Shown: in pieces, positions 35,140 through 42,672 of the stretch
Position numbering within the stretch: the first letter of the stretch is position 1
Layout: every line of letters starts with the position of its first letter
NCBI RefSeq assembly: GCF_002341865.1
Contig: NZ_DDOV01000084.1
Coordinates: 15,793-79,792 of the forward strand
Origin: Clostridium sp. UBA2485
GTDB lineage: Bacteria; Bacillota; Clostridia; Clostridiales; Clostridiaceae
Direction: 5' to 3'
Length of the DNA stretch: 64,000 bases
Position numbers and translations under genes: made by a program
The notes under the pieces: generated by a model
Told to the model about the DNA's origin: nothing
What the model saw: the letters and a program-made list of their open reading frames with translations, nothing else
The model's database searches: none

Positions 35140-35835
35140 ATGAAGAATATAACAATATTAATAGCTGATGATGATAGAGAAATTGCTAATTTGGTTGCTA
35201 TCCATTTAGAGAAAGAAGGGTACCATATCATTAAGGTATCTGATGGACAAGAAGCCGTTGAGGCTATTCAGACTCAACCGATTGATTTACTGATTTTGGA
35301 TATTATGATGCCGAAAATGGACGGATATGAAGTTACCCGTCACATTCGTGAAAAACATAATATGCCCATCATTTTTTTGAGCGCTAAAACGTCTGATTTT
35401 GATAAAGTGCAAGGACTCGTGATTGGAGCAGATGATTATATGACTAAACCATTCACACCCATCGAATTGGTAGCTCGTGTAAATGCCCAACTGCGACGCT
35501 TTATGAAGTTAAATCAACCTAAAACTAAACATAACTCAAGCTTGGAATTTGGAGGATTAGTGATTTCGCCTGAACACCATACAGTTACTTTATATGGTAA
35601 GAATATTGAGTTAACTCCGAAAGAGTTTGAGATTTTATATTTATTAGCCAGTCATCCAAATAAAGTTTATAGTGCAGAAGATATTTTTCAGAAGGTATGG
35701 GGGGATGCATACTATGAATGTAGGAATACCGTTATGGTTCATATTCGTACTTTGAGGAAAAAACTTGAAGAGGATAAACGAAAAAACAAATTGATAAAAA
35801 CTGTATGGGGGGTAGGTTATAAATTCAATGGGTAA
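35140..35835 (+). CDS. vanR: VanR-type response regulator
   Basis: A 231-residue OmpR-family regulator: acidic ADDDRE, phospho-acceptor Asp at about 54 (LLILDIMMPKMDG), FLSAKTSDFDKVQGLVIGADDYMTKPF, and a C-terminal winged helix ending TVWGVGYKFNG. This is the VanR pattern known from glycopeptide resistance clusters. Codon use (CGT, GCC, ACG) is less A/T-biased than in neighbouring genes, which suggests transfer. The last eight bases overlap vanS. It likely controls vanY and vanZ. Confidence 0.85.
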   Translation: MKNITILIADDDREIANLVAIHLEKEGYHIIKVSDGQEAVEAIQTQPIDLLILDIMMPKMDGYEVTRHIREKHNMPIIFLSAKTSDFDKVQGLVIGADDYMTKPFTPIELVARVNAQLRRFMKLNQPKTKHNSSLEFGGLVISPEHHTVTLYGKNIELTPKEFEILYLLASHPNKVYSAEDIFQKVWGDAYYECRNTVMVHIRTLRKKLEEDKRKNKLIKTVWGVGYKFNG

Positions 35836-36934
35836 AATACTACGAAGCTTTCGTTCAAAAATGATAATGTTGTTAGGTTTAAGCATGTTGTTGTCTAGCG
35901 CCATAACATACTTACTCTTTAAAGTACTCCAATTGTATTATTATACAAATGTTGAACGTGGAGATACACTAGCTTATGTTCGTAAAATCATGGAAAATAT
36001 CGGGGACTTTAACGTCTTTTTACTGTTATTTATCCTGCTTTCGATATTGTTTTTCTTTTTACTTACAAAACCCTATTCTGCCTATTTCAATGAGATTTCA
36101 AAAGGAATTCATTATCTCGCTCAGGGTGACTTTAAGCATCGAGTTCAAATATTGTCAAATGATGAATTTAGTGATATTGCACAAGGCATTAATCTGGCAA
36201 GTGAAAAATTGGAGCAAGCCATAGAAAGGGGTGATTTTTCGGAAAGTAGTAAAGAGCAGTTAGTAGTAAATTTGGCTCATGATTTGCGCACACCTCTTAC
36301 CTCTATTTTAGGTTATTTAGATTTAATCCTTAAGGATGATAGCTTGACTGAAAATCAGATTAGGCATTATTTAATGATTGCCTTTACCAAATCTCAACGC
36401 TTAGAAAGGTTGATTGATGAATTATTCGAAATAACTAGGATGAATTATGGCATGCTACCAATTGAAAAGAAACAAATTGATTTAAGTGAGCTACTTATTC
36501 AATTGAAAGAAGAGTTGTATCCTGTCTTCGAGAAACACGATTTGATAGCAAGAATGAATATTACTTCTCCTTTATCTATTATGGGTGATGGAGAGTTGTT
36601 GGCCCGTGTGTTTGAAAATCTCCTGATTAATGCAAATCGCTATGGATATGAGGGGCAGTATGTAGATATCAACGGCTTCATTGATTCAAAGGAAGTAGTT
36701 ATTCAAATTATCAATTATGGGGATGCCATTCCTCCAGATGAACTGCCTTATATTTTTGATATGCTTTATACTGGTGACAAAGCACGAACTCATCAAGAAA
36801 ATAGCACAGGTCTCGGTTTATTCATTGCGAAGAATATAGTAGAGCAACACAATGGGACGATTACTGCTGAAAGTAATTTAATACGCACTATATTTGAAGT
36901 CCGTTTACCAATGGAGGATTCCCAAAGAGATTAA
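35828..36934 (+). CDS. vanS: VanS-type sensor histidine kinase
   Basis: A 368-residue kinase: two membrane segments (about 15-37 and 59-77), HAMP, HisKA with His at about 151 (VVNLAHDLRTPLTSILGYLDLI), N-box ENLLINANRYG and G2 box STGLGLFIAKNIVEQH. The architecture and short extracytoplasmic loop fit VanS of the VanA/F kind. It would phosphorylate VanR in response to glycopeptide or cell-wall stress. The ligand is not deducible from sequence. Confidence 0.85.
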   Translation: MGKILRSFRSKMIMLLGLSMLLSSAITYLLFKVLQLYYYTNVERGDTLAYVRKIMENIGDFNVFLLLFILLSILFFFLLTKPYSAYFNEISKGIHYLAQGDFKHRVQILSNDEFSDIAQGINLASEKLEQAIERGDFSESSKEQLVVNLAHDLRTPLTSILGYLDLILKDDSLTENQIRHYLMIAFTKSQRLERLIDELFEITRMNYGMLPIEKKQIDLSELLIQLKEELYPVFEKHDLIARMNITSPLSIMGDGELLARVFENLLINANRYGYEGQYVDINGFIDSKEVVIQIINYGDAIPPDELPYIFDMLYTGDKARTHQENSTGLGLFIAKNIVEQHNGTITAESNLIRTIFEVRLPMEDSQRD

Positions 36935-36955
36935 GTGTAAAATCCAAGTAAAAAA

Positions 36956-37017
36956 TTTAAGGAAAATTTAATATTTACCCCACTTTTTATTTTAAAAGTT
37001 TTTCCTATACTATAGAC
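36956..37017 (+). promoter_or_regulatory. vanY promoter with 11-bp direct repeat
   Basis: TTTAA repeats at 36956-36960 and 36967-36971, starts 11 bases apart (TTTAAGGAAAATTTAATA), followed about 37 bases later by a TATACT/TATAGA -10-like stretch. Direct repeats one helical turn apart are usual for OmpR-family regulators; a similar pair precedes vanZ. Confidence 0.4.
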
Positions 37018-37043
37018 AAGTTAAGTTAAGGAGGGAACTAAAA

Positions 37044-37919
37044 ATGAAAAAGTGGGGACTTTTATTGCCCTTTGCATTATTCATAGTTTTTATTTTTAAT
37101 ATATCACCGATATCTCAAGATAAAGTAGATATTCAAGGAGAGATTCAAAAATATGAACAAAATGATAAAATGGCAGCTGAAAATATCCAAAAGATTGAGC
37201 TTACGGAAGAACAGATCTATCAAGGGAATCTACTCTTGGTCAACAATGAACATCCTATTCACCAAAAGAGTATAAAATCGGATGTCATAAATTTATTTAC
37301 CCACAAAGAATTGACAAAGGGGTATGGGTTACTTGATAGCGAAATTAAATTGTCGGAAGAAATAGCTGAAAGATTTTCTGAGATGATAGCTGATGCTGAA
37401 AAAGATGGGGTTTCTCACTTTTTAATTAGCAGTGGTTTTCGAGACTTAGATGAGCAAAGCAGACTTTACGAAGAAATGGGTTCTGATTATGCTTTGCCAG
37501 CAGGTCATAGCGAACACAATTTAGGATTAGCACTTGATGTGGGATCTACTCAAATGAAGATGGATAAAGCGCCTGAAGGAAAGTGGATAGAAAAAAATTC
37601 TTGGGAATACGGCTTTATATTACGCTATCCCTTGGATAAAACGAATGTTACAGGAATTCAATATGAACCTTGGCATATTCGTTATGTCGGCTTGTCTCAC
37701 AGTGCGATTATGCAGGAAATGAATTTAGCTTTGGAAGAATATTTGGATTATTTAAAAGAAGAAAAGAGCATTTCTGTTAGTGTTTATGGGAAAAAATATA
37801 CAATTTCATATTATCCTATTTCTAAAAATGAGACAATTGAAGTCGAAGTACCAGCGAATGAACAGTATGAAATATCTGGTAATAATATAGATGGAGTGAT
37901 TGTGACCACATTTTCTTGA
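37044..37919 (+). CDS. vanY: VanY-type D-alanyl-D-alanine carboxypeptidase
   Basis: A 291-residue membrane-anchored M15B peptidase: N-terminal anchor (LLLPFALFIVFIFNI), catalytic part ISSGFRDLDEQSRLYEEMG, zinc motif GHSEHNLGLALDVG (HxxxxxxD type) and the second His in EPWHIRYVG. VanY removes the terminal D-Ala from peptidoglycan precursors, lowering glycopeptide binding. A C-terminal extension of about 60 residues (VSVYGKKYTISYYPISKNE) follows the domain. AAGGAGG SD. Confidence 0.9.
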   Translation: MKKWGLLLPFALFIVFIFNISPISQDKVDIQGEIQKYEQNDKMAAENIQKIELTEEQIYQGNLLLVNNEHPIHQKSIKSDVINLFTHKELTKGYGLLDSEIKLSEEIAERFSEMIADAEKDGVSHFLISSGFRDLDEQSRLYEEMGSDYALPAGHSEHNLGLALDVGSTQMKMDKAPEGKWIEKNSWEYGFILRYPLDKTNVTGIQYEPWHIRYVGLSHSAIMQEMNLALEEYLDYLKEEKSISVSVYGKKYTISYYPISKNETIEVEVPANEQYEISGNNIDGVIVTTFS

Positions 37920-38064
37920 ATTAGGTTCTAAAATGATAAAGTCATAGGTTTAAATGTAAAATTAGGAGACGTATTCTATATGCTTACAGTTTTGTATACT
38001 TATTTTTGTGCTATTATTTTATGCATTATGTTTTAAATTGGATTTTTATTAAAGGCGTTAAAAA

Positions 38065-38122
38065 TTAAGAAAACATTAAGAATTGTATTCACTTATTCTT
38101 AAGTTTTTGTTGATATTATAAT
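38065..38122 (+). promoter_or_regulatory. vanZ promoter with 11-bp direct repeat
   Basis: TTAAGA at 38065-38070 and 38076-38081 (11-base period), then TATAAT at 38117-38122 with a poor -35 (TATTCT), the build expected of an activator-dependent promoter. vanZ starts 42 bases after the -10. Confidence 0.45.
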
Positions 38123-38163
38123 CATGTCAATAATTAAATTTTGATTCAACAAGGAGGATTATT

Positions 38164-38844
38164 GTGTCACTATTTCAGTATTTATATGTCTATATTCGTA
38201 TATGTATTATGTATGTTGTTCACACTGATTTTTTAATTAACATTATTTATACATGTATTTTATGTATTGTATTTCAAAAAGGATTTTATTTAAGGGCTAA
38301 GAAGAAGGAAGGAGGAAGTGTTTCCTGCAAGCATTTTCTAGGGATATTTATTTTTTTAGTGTATCTGGCAGCTGTTTATGGCGTAACAGGTATAGGAACA
38401 ATTTGGGATGTGCAACGGTTTGTTATCGCATCTACATCTGAATTTAATCGAATTTATTTAGTTCCATTCTCTAGTTCTCCTGAGTCAATGATGCCGTATA
38501 TTTTGAATATTATAATGACGATACCATTAGGATTCTTGTTACCATTGATTTGGAAACAATTTCGAACAATTAAAAAGGTTGCCTTGTCGGGCTTTTTGTT
38601 ATCCTTAAGTATTGAATTAAGTCAATTGTTCACTCAAAGTCGAACCACAACGACAGATGATTTAATTATGAACACCCTAGGAGCTATTATCGGATATTTC
38701 ATCTTTAAAGCATTCTTTCACATCATCTTGAAAAAAAATAGCAACGAGAAAGATGAAATAACATCATCTTCATTTGTCATCAAACACGAAGCAATCTTTT
38801 ATTTAGTATTATCATTTTTGGGGATGTTTTTATTTGCTATTTAG
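38164..38844 (+). CDS. vanZ: VanZ-like membrane protein
   Basis: A 226-residue protein with about five membrane segments and the VanZ motifs IYLVPFSSSPES, NIIMTIPLGFLLPL and SIELSQLFTQSRTTTTDDLIMNTLGAIIGY. VanZ proteins give low-level teicoplanin resistance by an unknown mechanism. The start is GTG 38164 behind AAGGAGG. It has its own promoter, and no vanH, ligase or vanX follows. Confidence 0.88.
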   Translation: MSLFQYLYVYIRICIMYVVHTDFLINIIYTCILCIVFQKGFYLRAKKKEGGSVSCKHFLGIFIFLVYLAAVYGVTGIGTIWDVQRFVIASTSEFNRIYLVPFSSSPESMMPYILNIIMTIPLGFLLPLIWKQFRTIKKVALSGFLLSLSIELSQLFTQSRTTTTDDLIMNTLGAIIGYFIFKAFFHIILKKNSNEKDEITSSSFVIKHEAIFYLVLSFLGMFLFAI

Positions 38845-39304
38845 GGATTTTCGTCATCAATAATACTTGACAAAAAATAAAGTCAATATATTATAAATGA
38901 CAGACTACAATGGAATGGGAGTAGGATATATAGTCTTAGGAACTTGGTATTATCAATGTTTCCAAGGCTTTTTCTTTGCTTGTAATACCAAGTTGATACC
39001 AGTTTGGAAATAAAGATAGGTTTTAAACTTAATTTAGAGGGATTTTTCTACGCGCTTTCCCTTGCTGAATTTGTAAAAGAGCTTCAAAAGGAAACCTTCT
39101 GAGGTTCTTTACAAATAGATTAAATTTTAAAATGCTATGATGGATATTTTGTATTCAACTAACTACTATCATTTGGTTCAATTTGGTTCAAATGATATCC
39201 TTAAAAGTCTATTTTTATTCCTTTCTCTCCAAGTTGAAAGGGCAAAGCTATTGATATAAAAGGATTTTCGAGGATAGGTATTCATAGTTTTCAGTAAGGC
39301 ATTT
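38845..39304. other. gene-free junction of the van block, with inverted repeat and coding relic
   Basis: AACTTGGTATTA (38941-38952) and TAATACCAAGTT (38983-38994) are exact inverted repeats 30 bases apart. A frame from about 38987 to 39102 reads VDTSLEIKIGFKLNLEGFFY then LAEFVKELQKETF and stop, without a start, probably the tail of a lost gene. A GGTTCAATTT-type tandem (TTTGGTTCAA twice, 39173-39192) lies near the right end. No transposase was seen. Confidence 0.45.
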
Positions 39305-39746
39305 CTCAAAACTTTAATATTAAAGAATTATTAACTCAAATCATATATGAATTTGAGCTTGTGTTTGAAAAACAAAAAATAGATATTAACTTAAAGAGTA
39401 ATGACGTTGTAATTTTTGCTGTAAAAGAAGATATAAGAACTATTCTTGTGAATTTAATAGATAATGGAATCAAATATAGTGAAGACGGACGAATAAATAT
39501 TCAGTGCAAATGTGAAAATAATATTTATATAATTATAGAAAATAAATGCCTTCCTATTTCGAAGGAAAATAAAGAAAATTTATTAGAACCTTTCACTAAG
39601 TATAATTATGGAGACCATACACAAATAAGTTCTGGATTGGGATTATTTATATGCAGAGAATTAGCGAAAAAAAAATAATGCATATATAAGTTATAGAGTA
39701 GATGAGGGGAAAATTTGCTTTATGATAGAATTAATTTTGGAATGAT
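39305..39746 (+). pseudogene. 3' relic of the histidine kinase (right direct repeat)
   Basis: It encodes the kinase ATPase domain from LTQIIYEFELVFEKQKIDIN through SGLGLFICRELAKK, then a frameshift in an A-run (about 39665-39676) breaks the last 20 residues. No HisKA, HAMP or start is present. It is closely similar to 33844-34285, with substitutions such as SNDVV for GDDAV. Confidence 0.85.
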
Positions 39747-39883
39747 AATATAAAATAAATTATAAGCTTTATGAAATATAGAAGTGAGAAGAGAAATTTT
39801 TATATCTTTAAAACCTAGTTTAAAGATACTGGTATAGATAATACCATAAATTAAATAATTAAAACTTTAAATATCAACCTTAT

Positions 39884-39912
39884 AAATCAACCTATGGGTT
39901 GATTTTTTTTAT
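39884..39912 (+). terminator. terminator before the ABC-2 exporter operon
   Basis: AAATCAACC, loop TATG, GGTTGATTT, then T-run. Short and canonical. Confidence 0.8.
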
Positions 39913-39950
39913 GGTTAAAAATCTTATTATAAAAGAGAGGAGTGATATTT

Positions 39951-40889
39951 GTGAATAGAATTATAGAGGTTAAAGATTTAAAAAAATATTATAAGGATAG
40001 TAAAGCTGTGGATGGATTTGATTTTGAGGTTTATGAAGGAGAGATATTAGGATTATTAGGACCTAATGGTGCGGGAAAAAGTACTACCATAAACATACTA
40101 TCTACAATACTAAAGGAAGATAGCGGAGATATAAAATTTTTTAATAAACCAGTAGAAGGTAATAGAAAATGGATAAGAGGTCAAATTGGTATGGTTCCTC
40201 AAGATTTAGCTATATTTGAAGATATATCAGCTTACAGAAATGTAGAATTTTTTACTTCATTATATGGACTTAAAGGAAGAGAACTTAAAGAAAAAGTAAA
40301 AGAAGCTTTAGAATTTGTGTCTCTTCTTGAGCATGAAAATAAAAAGCCTAAGACCTTCTCAGGAGGTATGAAGAGAAGACTTAATATTGCTTGTGCCATT
40401 GCTCATAAGCCTAAGATATTAATTATGGACGAACCTACCGTTGGTATAGATCCACAATCAAGAAACCATATATTGGAATCTATAAAAAAATTAAGAGATA
40501 AGGGAACTACAATAATATATACAACTCACTACATGGAAGAAGTAGAAGAAATTTCAGATAGAATCATAATAATGGATAAGGGAAAGAAAATAGCAGAAGG
40601 TACAAAAGAACAGTTGAAGGAAAGCTTGAAAGAGCAAAGAGTTTACAAGTTATATGTAGATAGGATATTAGAAGATGATTTAGATTGCTTTTACTCTATA
40701 GAGGGAGTTAAAAAAGTTTATTCTAATAAAGATTTAATAGAGATTACAAGTATAAAAACCATAGAAAATTTAGATAAGATTATCTTAAAAGCAACTGATA
40801 TGGGACTTAAAATTAAACATATGAAAAGCGAAGAAGGAAATTTAGAGATGGTTTTCTTAAAGCTTACAGGACGAAATTTAAGGGATTAG
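39951..40889 (+). CDS. ABC exporter ATP-binding subunit (DrrA/CcmA-like)
   Basis: A 312-residue ATPase: Walker A GPNGAGKST, Q-loop MVPQDLAIFEDISAYRN, signature FSGGMKRRLNIACAI, Walker B ILIMDEPTVGID, H-loop THYMEEVEEI. A C-terminal region of about 80 residues follows, as in DrrA-type drug exporters. GTG 39951 is chosen, eight bases after the AGAGGAG SD; GTG 39942 abuts the SD. It powers the next two permeases. Confidence 0.88.
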   Translation: MNRIIEVKDLKKYYKDSKAVDGFDFEVYEGEILGLLGPNGAGKSTTINILSTILKEDSGDIKFFNKPVEGNRKWIRGQIGMVPQDLAIFEDISAYRNVEFFTSLYGLKGRELKEKVKEALEFVSLLEHENKKPKTFSGGMKRRLNIACAIAHKPKILIMDEPTVGIDPQSRNHILESIKKLRDKGTTIIYTTHYMEEVEEISDRIIIMDKGKKIAEGTKEQLKESLKEQRVYKLYVDRILEDDLDCFYSIEGVKKVYSNKDLIEITSIKTIENLDKIILKATDMGLKIKHMKSEEGNLEMVFLKLTGRNLRD

Positions 40890-40900
40890 GAGGAGGACTT

Positions 40901-41644
40901 ATGAATTTAGTAAAGCTTATAAAACAAGATATAAGAAATCTATTTACTAATCCTGTGGTTATAATCTTTGGTTTTGTATATCCTATGGTTTTGATTGTAC
41001 TATTTGGATATTTATTTTCCTCATTTTATGGTGGAGGAGGGGTAACTGCTTATGACTACTATGGAATTACTATGATTATATTTTTAGTATTATCGTCTTG
41101 TACCATAACTCCAAATGCTTTTATGGAAAGGAAGATAAAAAACAGTAATCTTAGGGTGTTATTTTCCCCGACTAATAATTGGGAGATATATGGATCAAAA
41201 ATTATATCTACATTTTTATTTATAGGAAGCCTCTTTACCCTAGATATGATCATATTATCTATAACTGGTATGGTTAATTATGGTGGAGGTAAATTTTTAT
41301 ATATATTGATACTTATACTTGTGTTATTGTTTTTCACTGTAACATTAGGTGCTTTTGTATGTGTATTAATTAAAAATGAGGAAGGTACAAATAAGATACT
41401 TTCATTAGTATGTAATATTTTAGCATTGACCTCTGGTATATTCTTTCCAATAGATGGACTTGGAGAAAAAATTAAAAGCATAGTAGCATTATCGCCTATA
41501 AAAATGATTATAGAAAGTATTTTTAAAATAATATATGATGGAAATTTTAATGGTTATTTAACAACAATAAGTATAATAATTTCTATTACAATAATTTTGT
41601 TAATTGGGATAAATTTTTTATTTAATGGTGAGGACTATATTTAG
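40901..41644 (+). CDS. ABC-2 type permease, exporter subunit
   Basis: A 247-residue protein with six membrane segments and an ABC-2 pattern: N-terminal amphipathic LVKLIKQDIRNLFTNPVVIIF, ITPNAFMERKI, and the late LSPIKMIIESIFKIIYDGNF. AGGAGGA SD. It pairs with the permease starting 14 bases after its stop to form the transmembrane channel. Exported compound unknown. Confidence 0.85.
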   Translation: MNLVKLIKQDIRNLFTNPVVIIFGFVYPMVLIVLFGYLFSSFYGGGGVTAYDYYGITMIIFLVLSSCTITPNAFMERKIKNSNLRVLFSPTNNWEIYGSKIISTFLFIGSLFTLDMIILSITGMVNYGGGKFLYILILILVLLFFTVTLGAFVCVLIKNEEGTNKILSLVCNILALTSGIFFPIDGLGEKIKSIVALSPIKMIIESIFKIIYDGNFNGYLTTISIIISITIILLIGINFLFNGEDYI

Positions 41645-41658
41645 GAGGAGTGGAGTAT

Positions 41659-42627
41659 ATGAATGTTTTTAATATGATAAAAAATAATTTTATAAGGATA
41701 CTACAAAATAAATATTATATAATTAATATAATACTTATTATACCAACTATGATTTTTATAGCTATATATTTTACTGGTAGGCTAGAGATTAAAGCTAATT
41801 TAGCGGTAGTTGGAGCAAATAATCTTCCTATAAATAGTAATAGTATAAAGGTTAATTATATAAATAAAGAGCCACAACTGTCTGATTTAGTTCTAAATAA
41901 ATACGATGCAGTTATTAAATCAAATGATGGAGTTTATGAAGTAATAACGGTAAAAGGTCATAAATTTAAAGAGAACATTGAAAAATTACTAAAGAGAGAA
42001 AGTATTGATAATGTTTTTTCTAGTGAAAATAGAGGAATAGGTACTAATATATTAGGATATCTAACTATGTTCATATTACTTCAAGGGCTAATGTTTTTTA
42101 CTCTGTTTTATGAGGAAAGGGATAAAGGTATATCGAAAAGGGTGTTAAGTCATCCAATAACCGCCATGAATTATTTCTTAGCTCATGCAATCTCATGCTT
42201 TATAATGGTATTTCTTCCTATTATCATAATAATTCTAATATCAGTAAATATTTTAAATTTAAATACTAATATAAGCAATATACAGTTTATTTTTATATTA
42301 GGAATACTATGTATTCTAGGTTCAGCTTTCGGGTTATTTATATCATCGTTAGTAAAATCAGAAGATAATGGAACTTTATTTGGTTCAATGCTTTTGGTAA
42401 TAACCACCCTAATTTCAGGTAGTTTTTTTTCAATTGATAGCCAAGGAGTTATAGGTAAAATAGGAAAAATTTTACCCCAAAGAAAAATAGTTGATTATAC
42501 TATTGCAATAGAGAATAATAGAACATTAGACTATAGAGGATTAATTATGATTATATTATTATCTATTATTTTATTTATGTTAGCATATATTATAAACAAT
42601 AAAAAATTTAGAAATGGTAACTTTTAA
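41659..42627 (+). CDS. ABC-2 type permease, exporter subunit 2
   Basis: A 322-residue protein: one N-terminal membrane segment, an extracytoplasmic stretch of about 100 residues (LEIKANLAVVGANN to RGIGTN), then five membrane segments with FYEERDKGISKRVLSHPITAM. That is the usual two-part ABC-2 exporter layout. ATG 41659 has AGGAGG at 41643-41648. Confidence 0.85.
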   Translation: MNVFNMIKNNFIRILQNKYYIINIILIIPTMIFIAIYFTGRLEIKANLAVVGANNLPINSNSIKVNYINKEPQLSDLVLNKYDAVIKSNDGVYEVITVKGHKFKENIEKLLKRESIDNVFSSENRGIGTNILGYLTMFILLQGLMFFTLFYEERDKGISKRVLSHPITAMNYFLAHAISCFIMVFLPIIIIILISVNILNLNTNISNIQFIFILGILCILGSAFGLFISSLVKSEDNGTLFGSMLLVITTLISGSFFSIDSQGVIGKIGKILPQRKIVDYTIAIENNRTLDYRGLIMIILLSIILFMLAYIINNKKFRNGNF

Positions 42628-42672
42628 TTATTTTATGTAAAATTATAGGTGATAAATATAAGGGTGATTGCA

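Noticed and set aside
37044..37919. VanXY-type bifunctional dipeptidase
   Set aside because: The N-terminal membrane anchor and C-terminal extension fit VanY carboxypeptidases; soluble VanXY proteins are shorter and lack an anchor.
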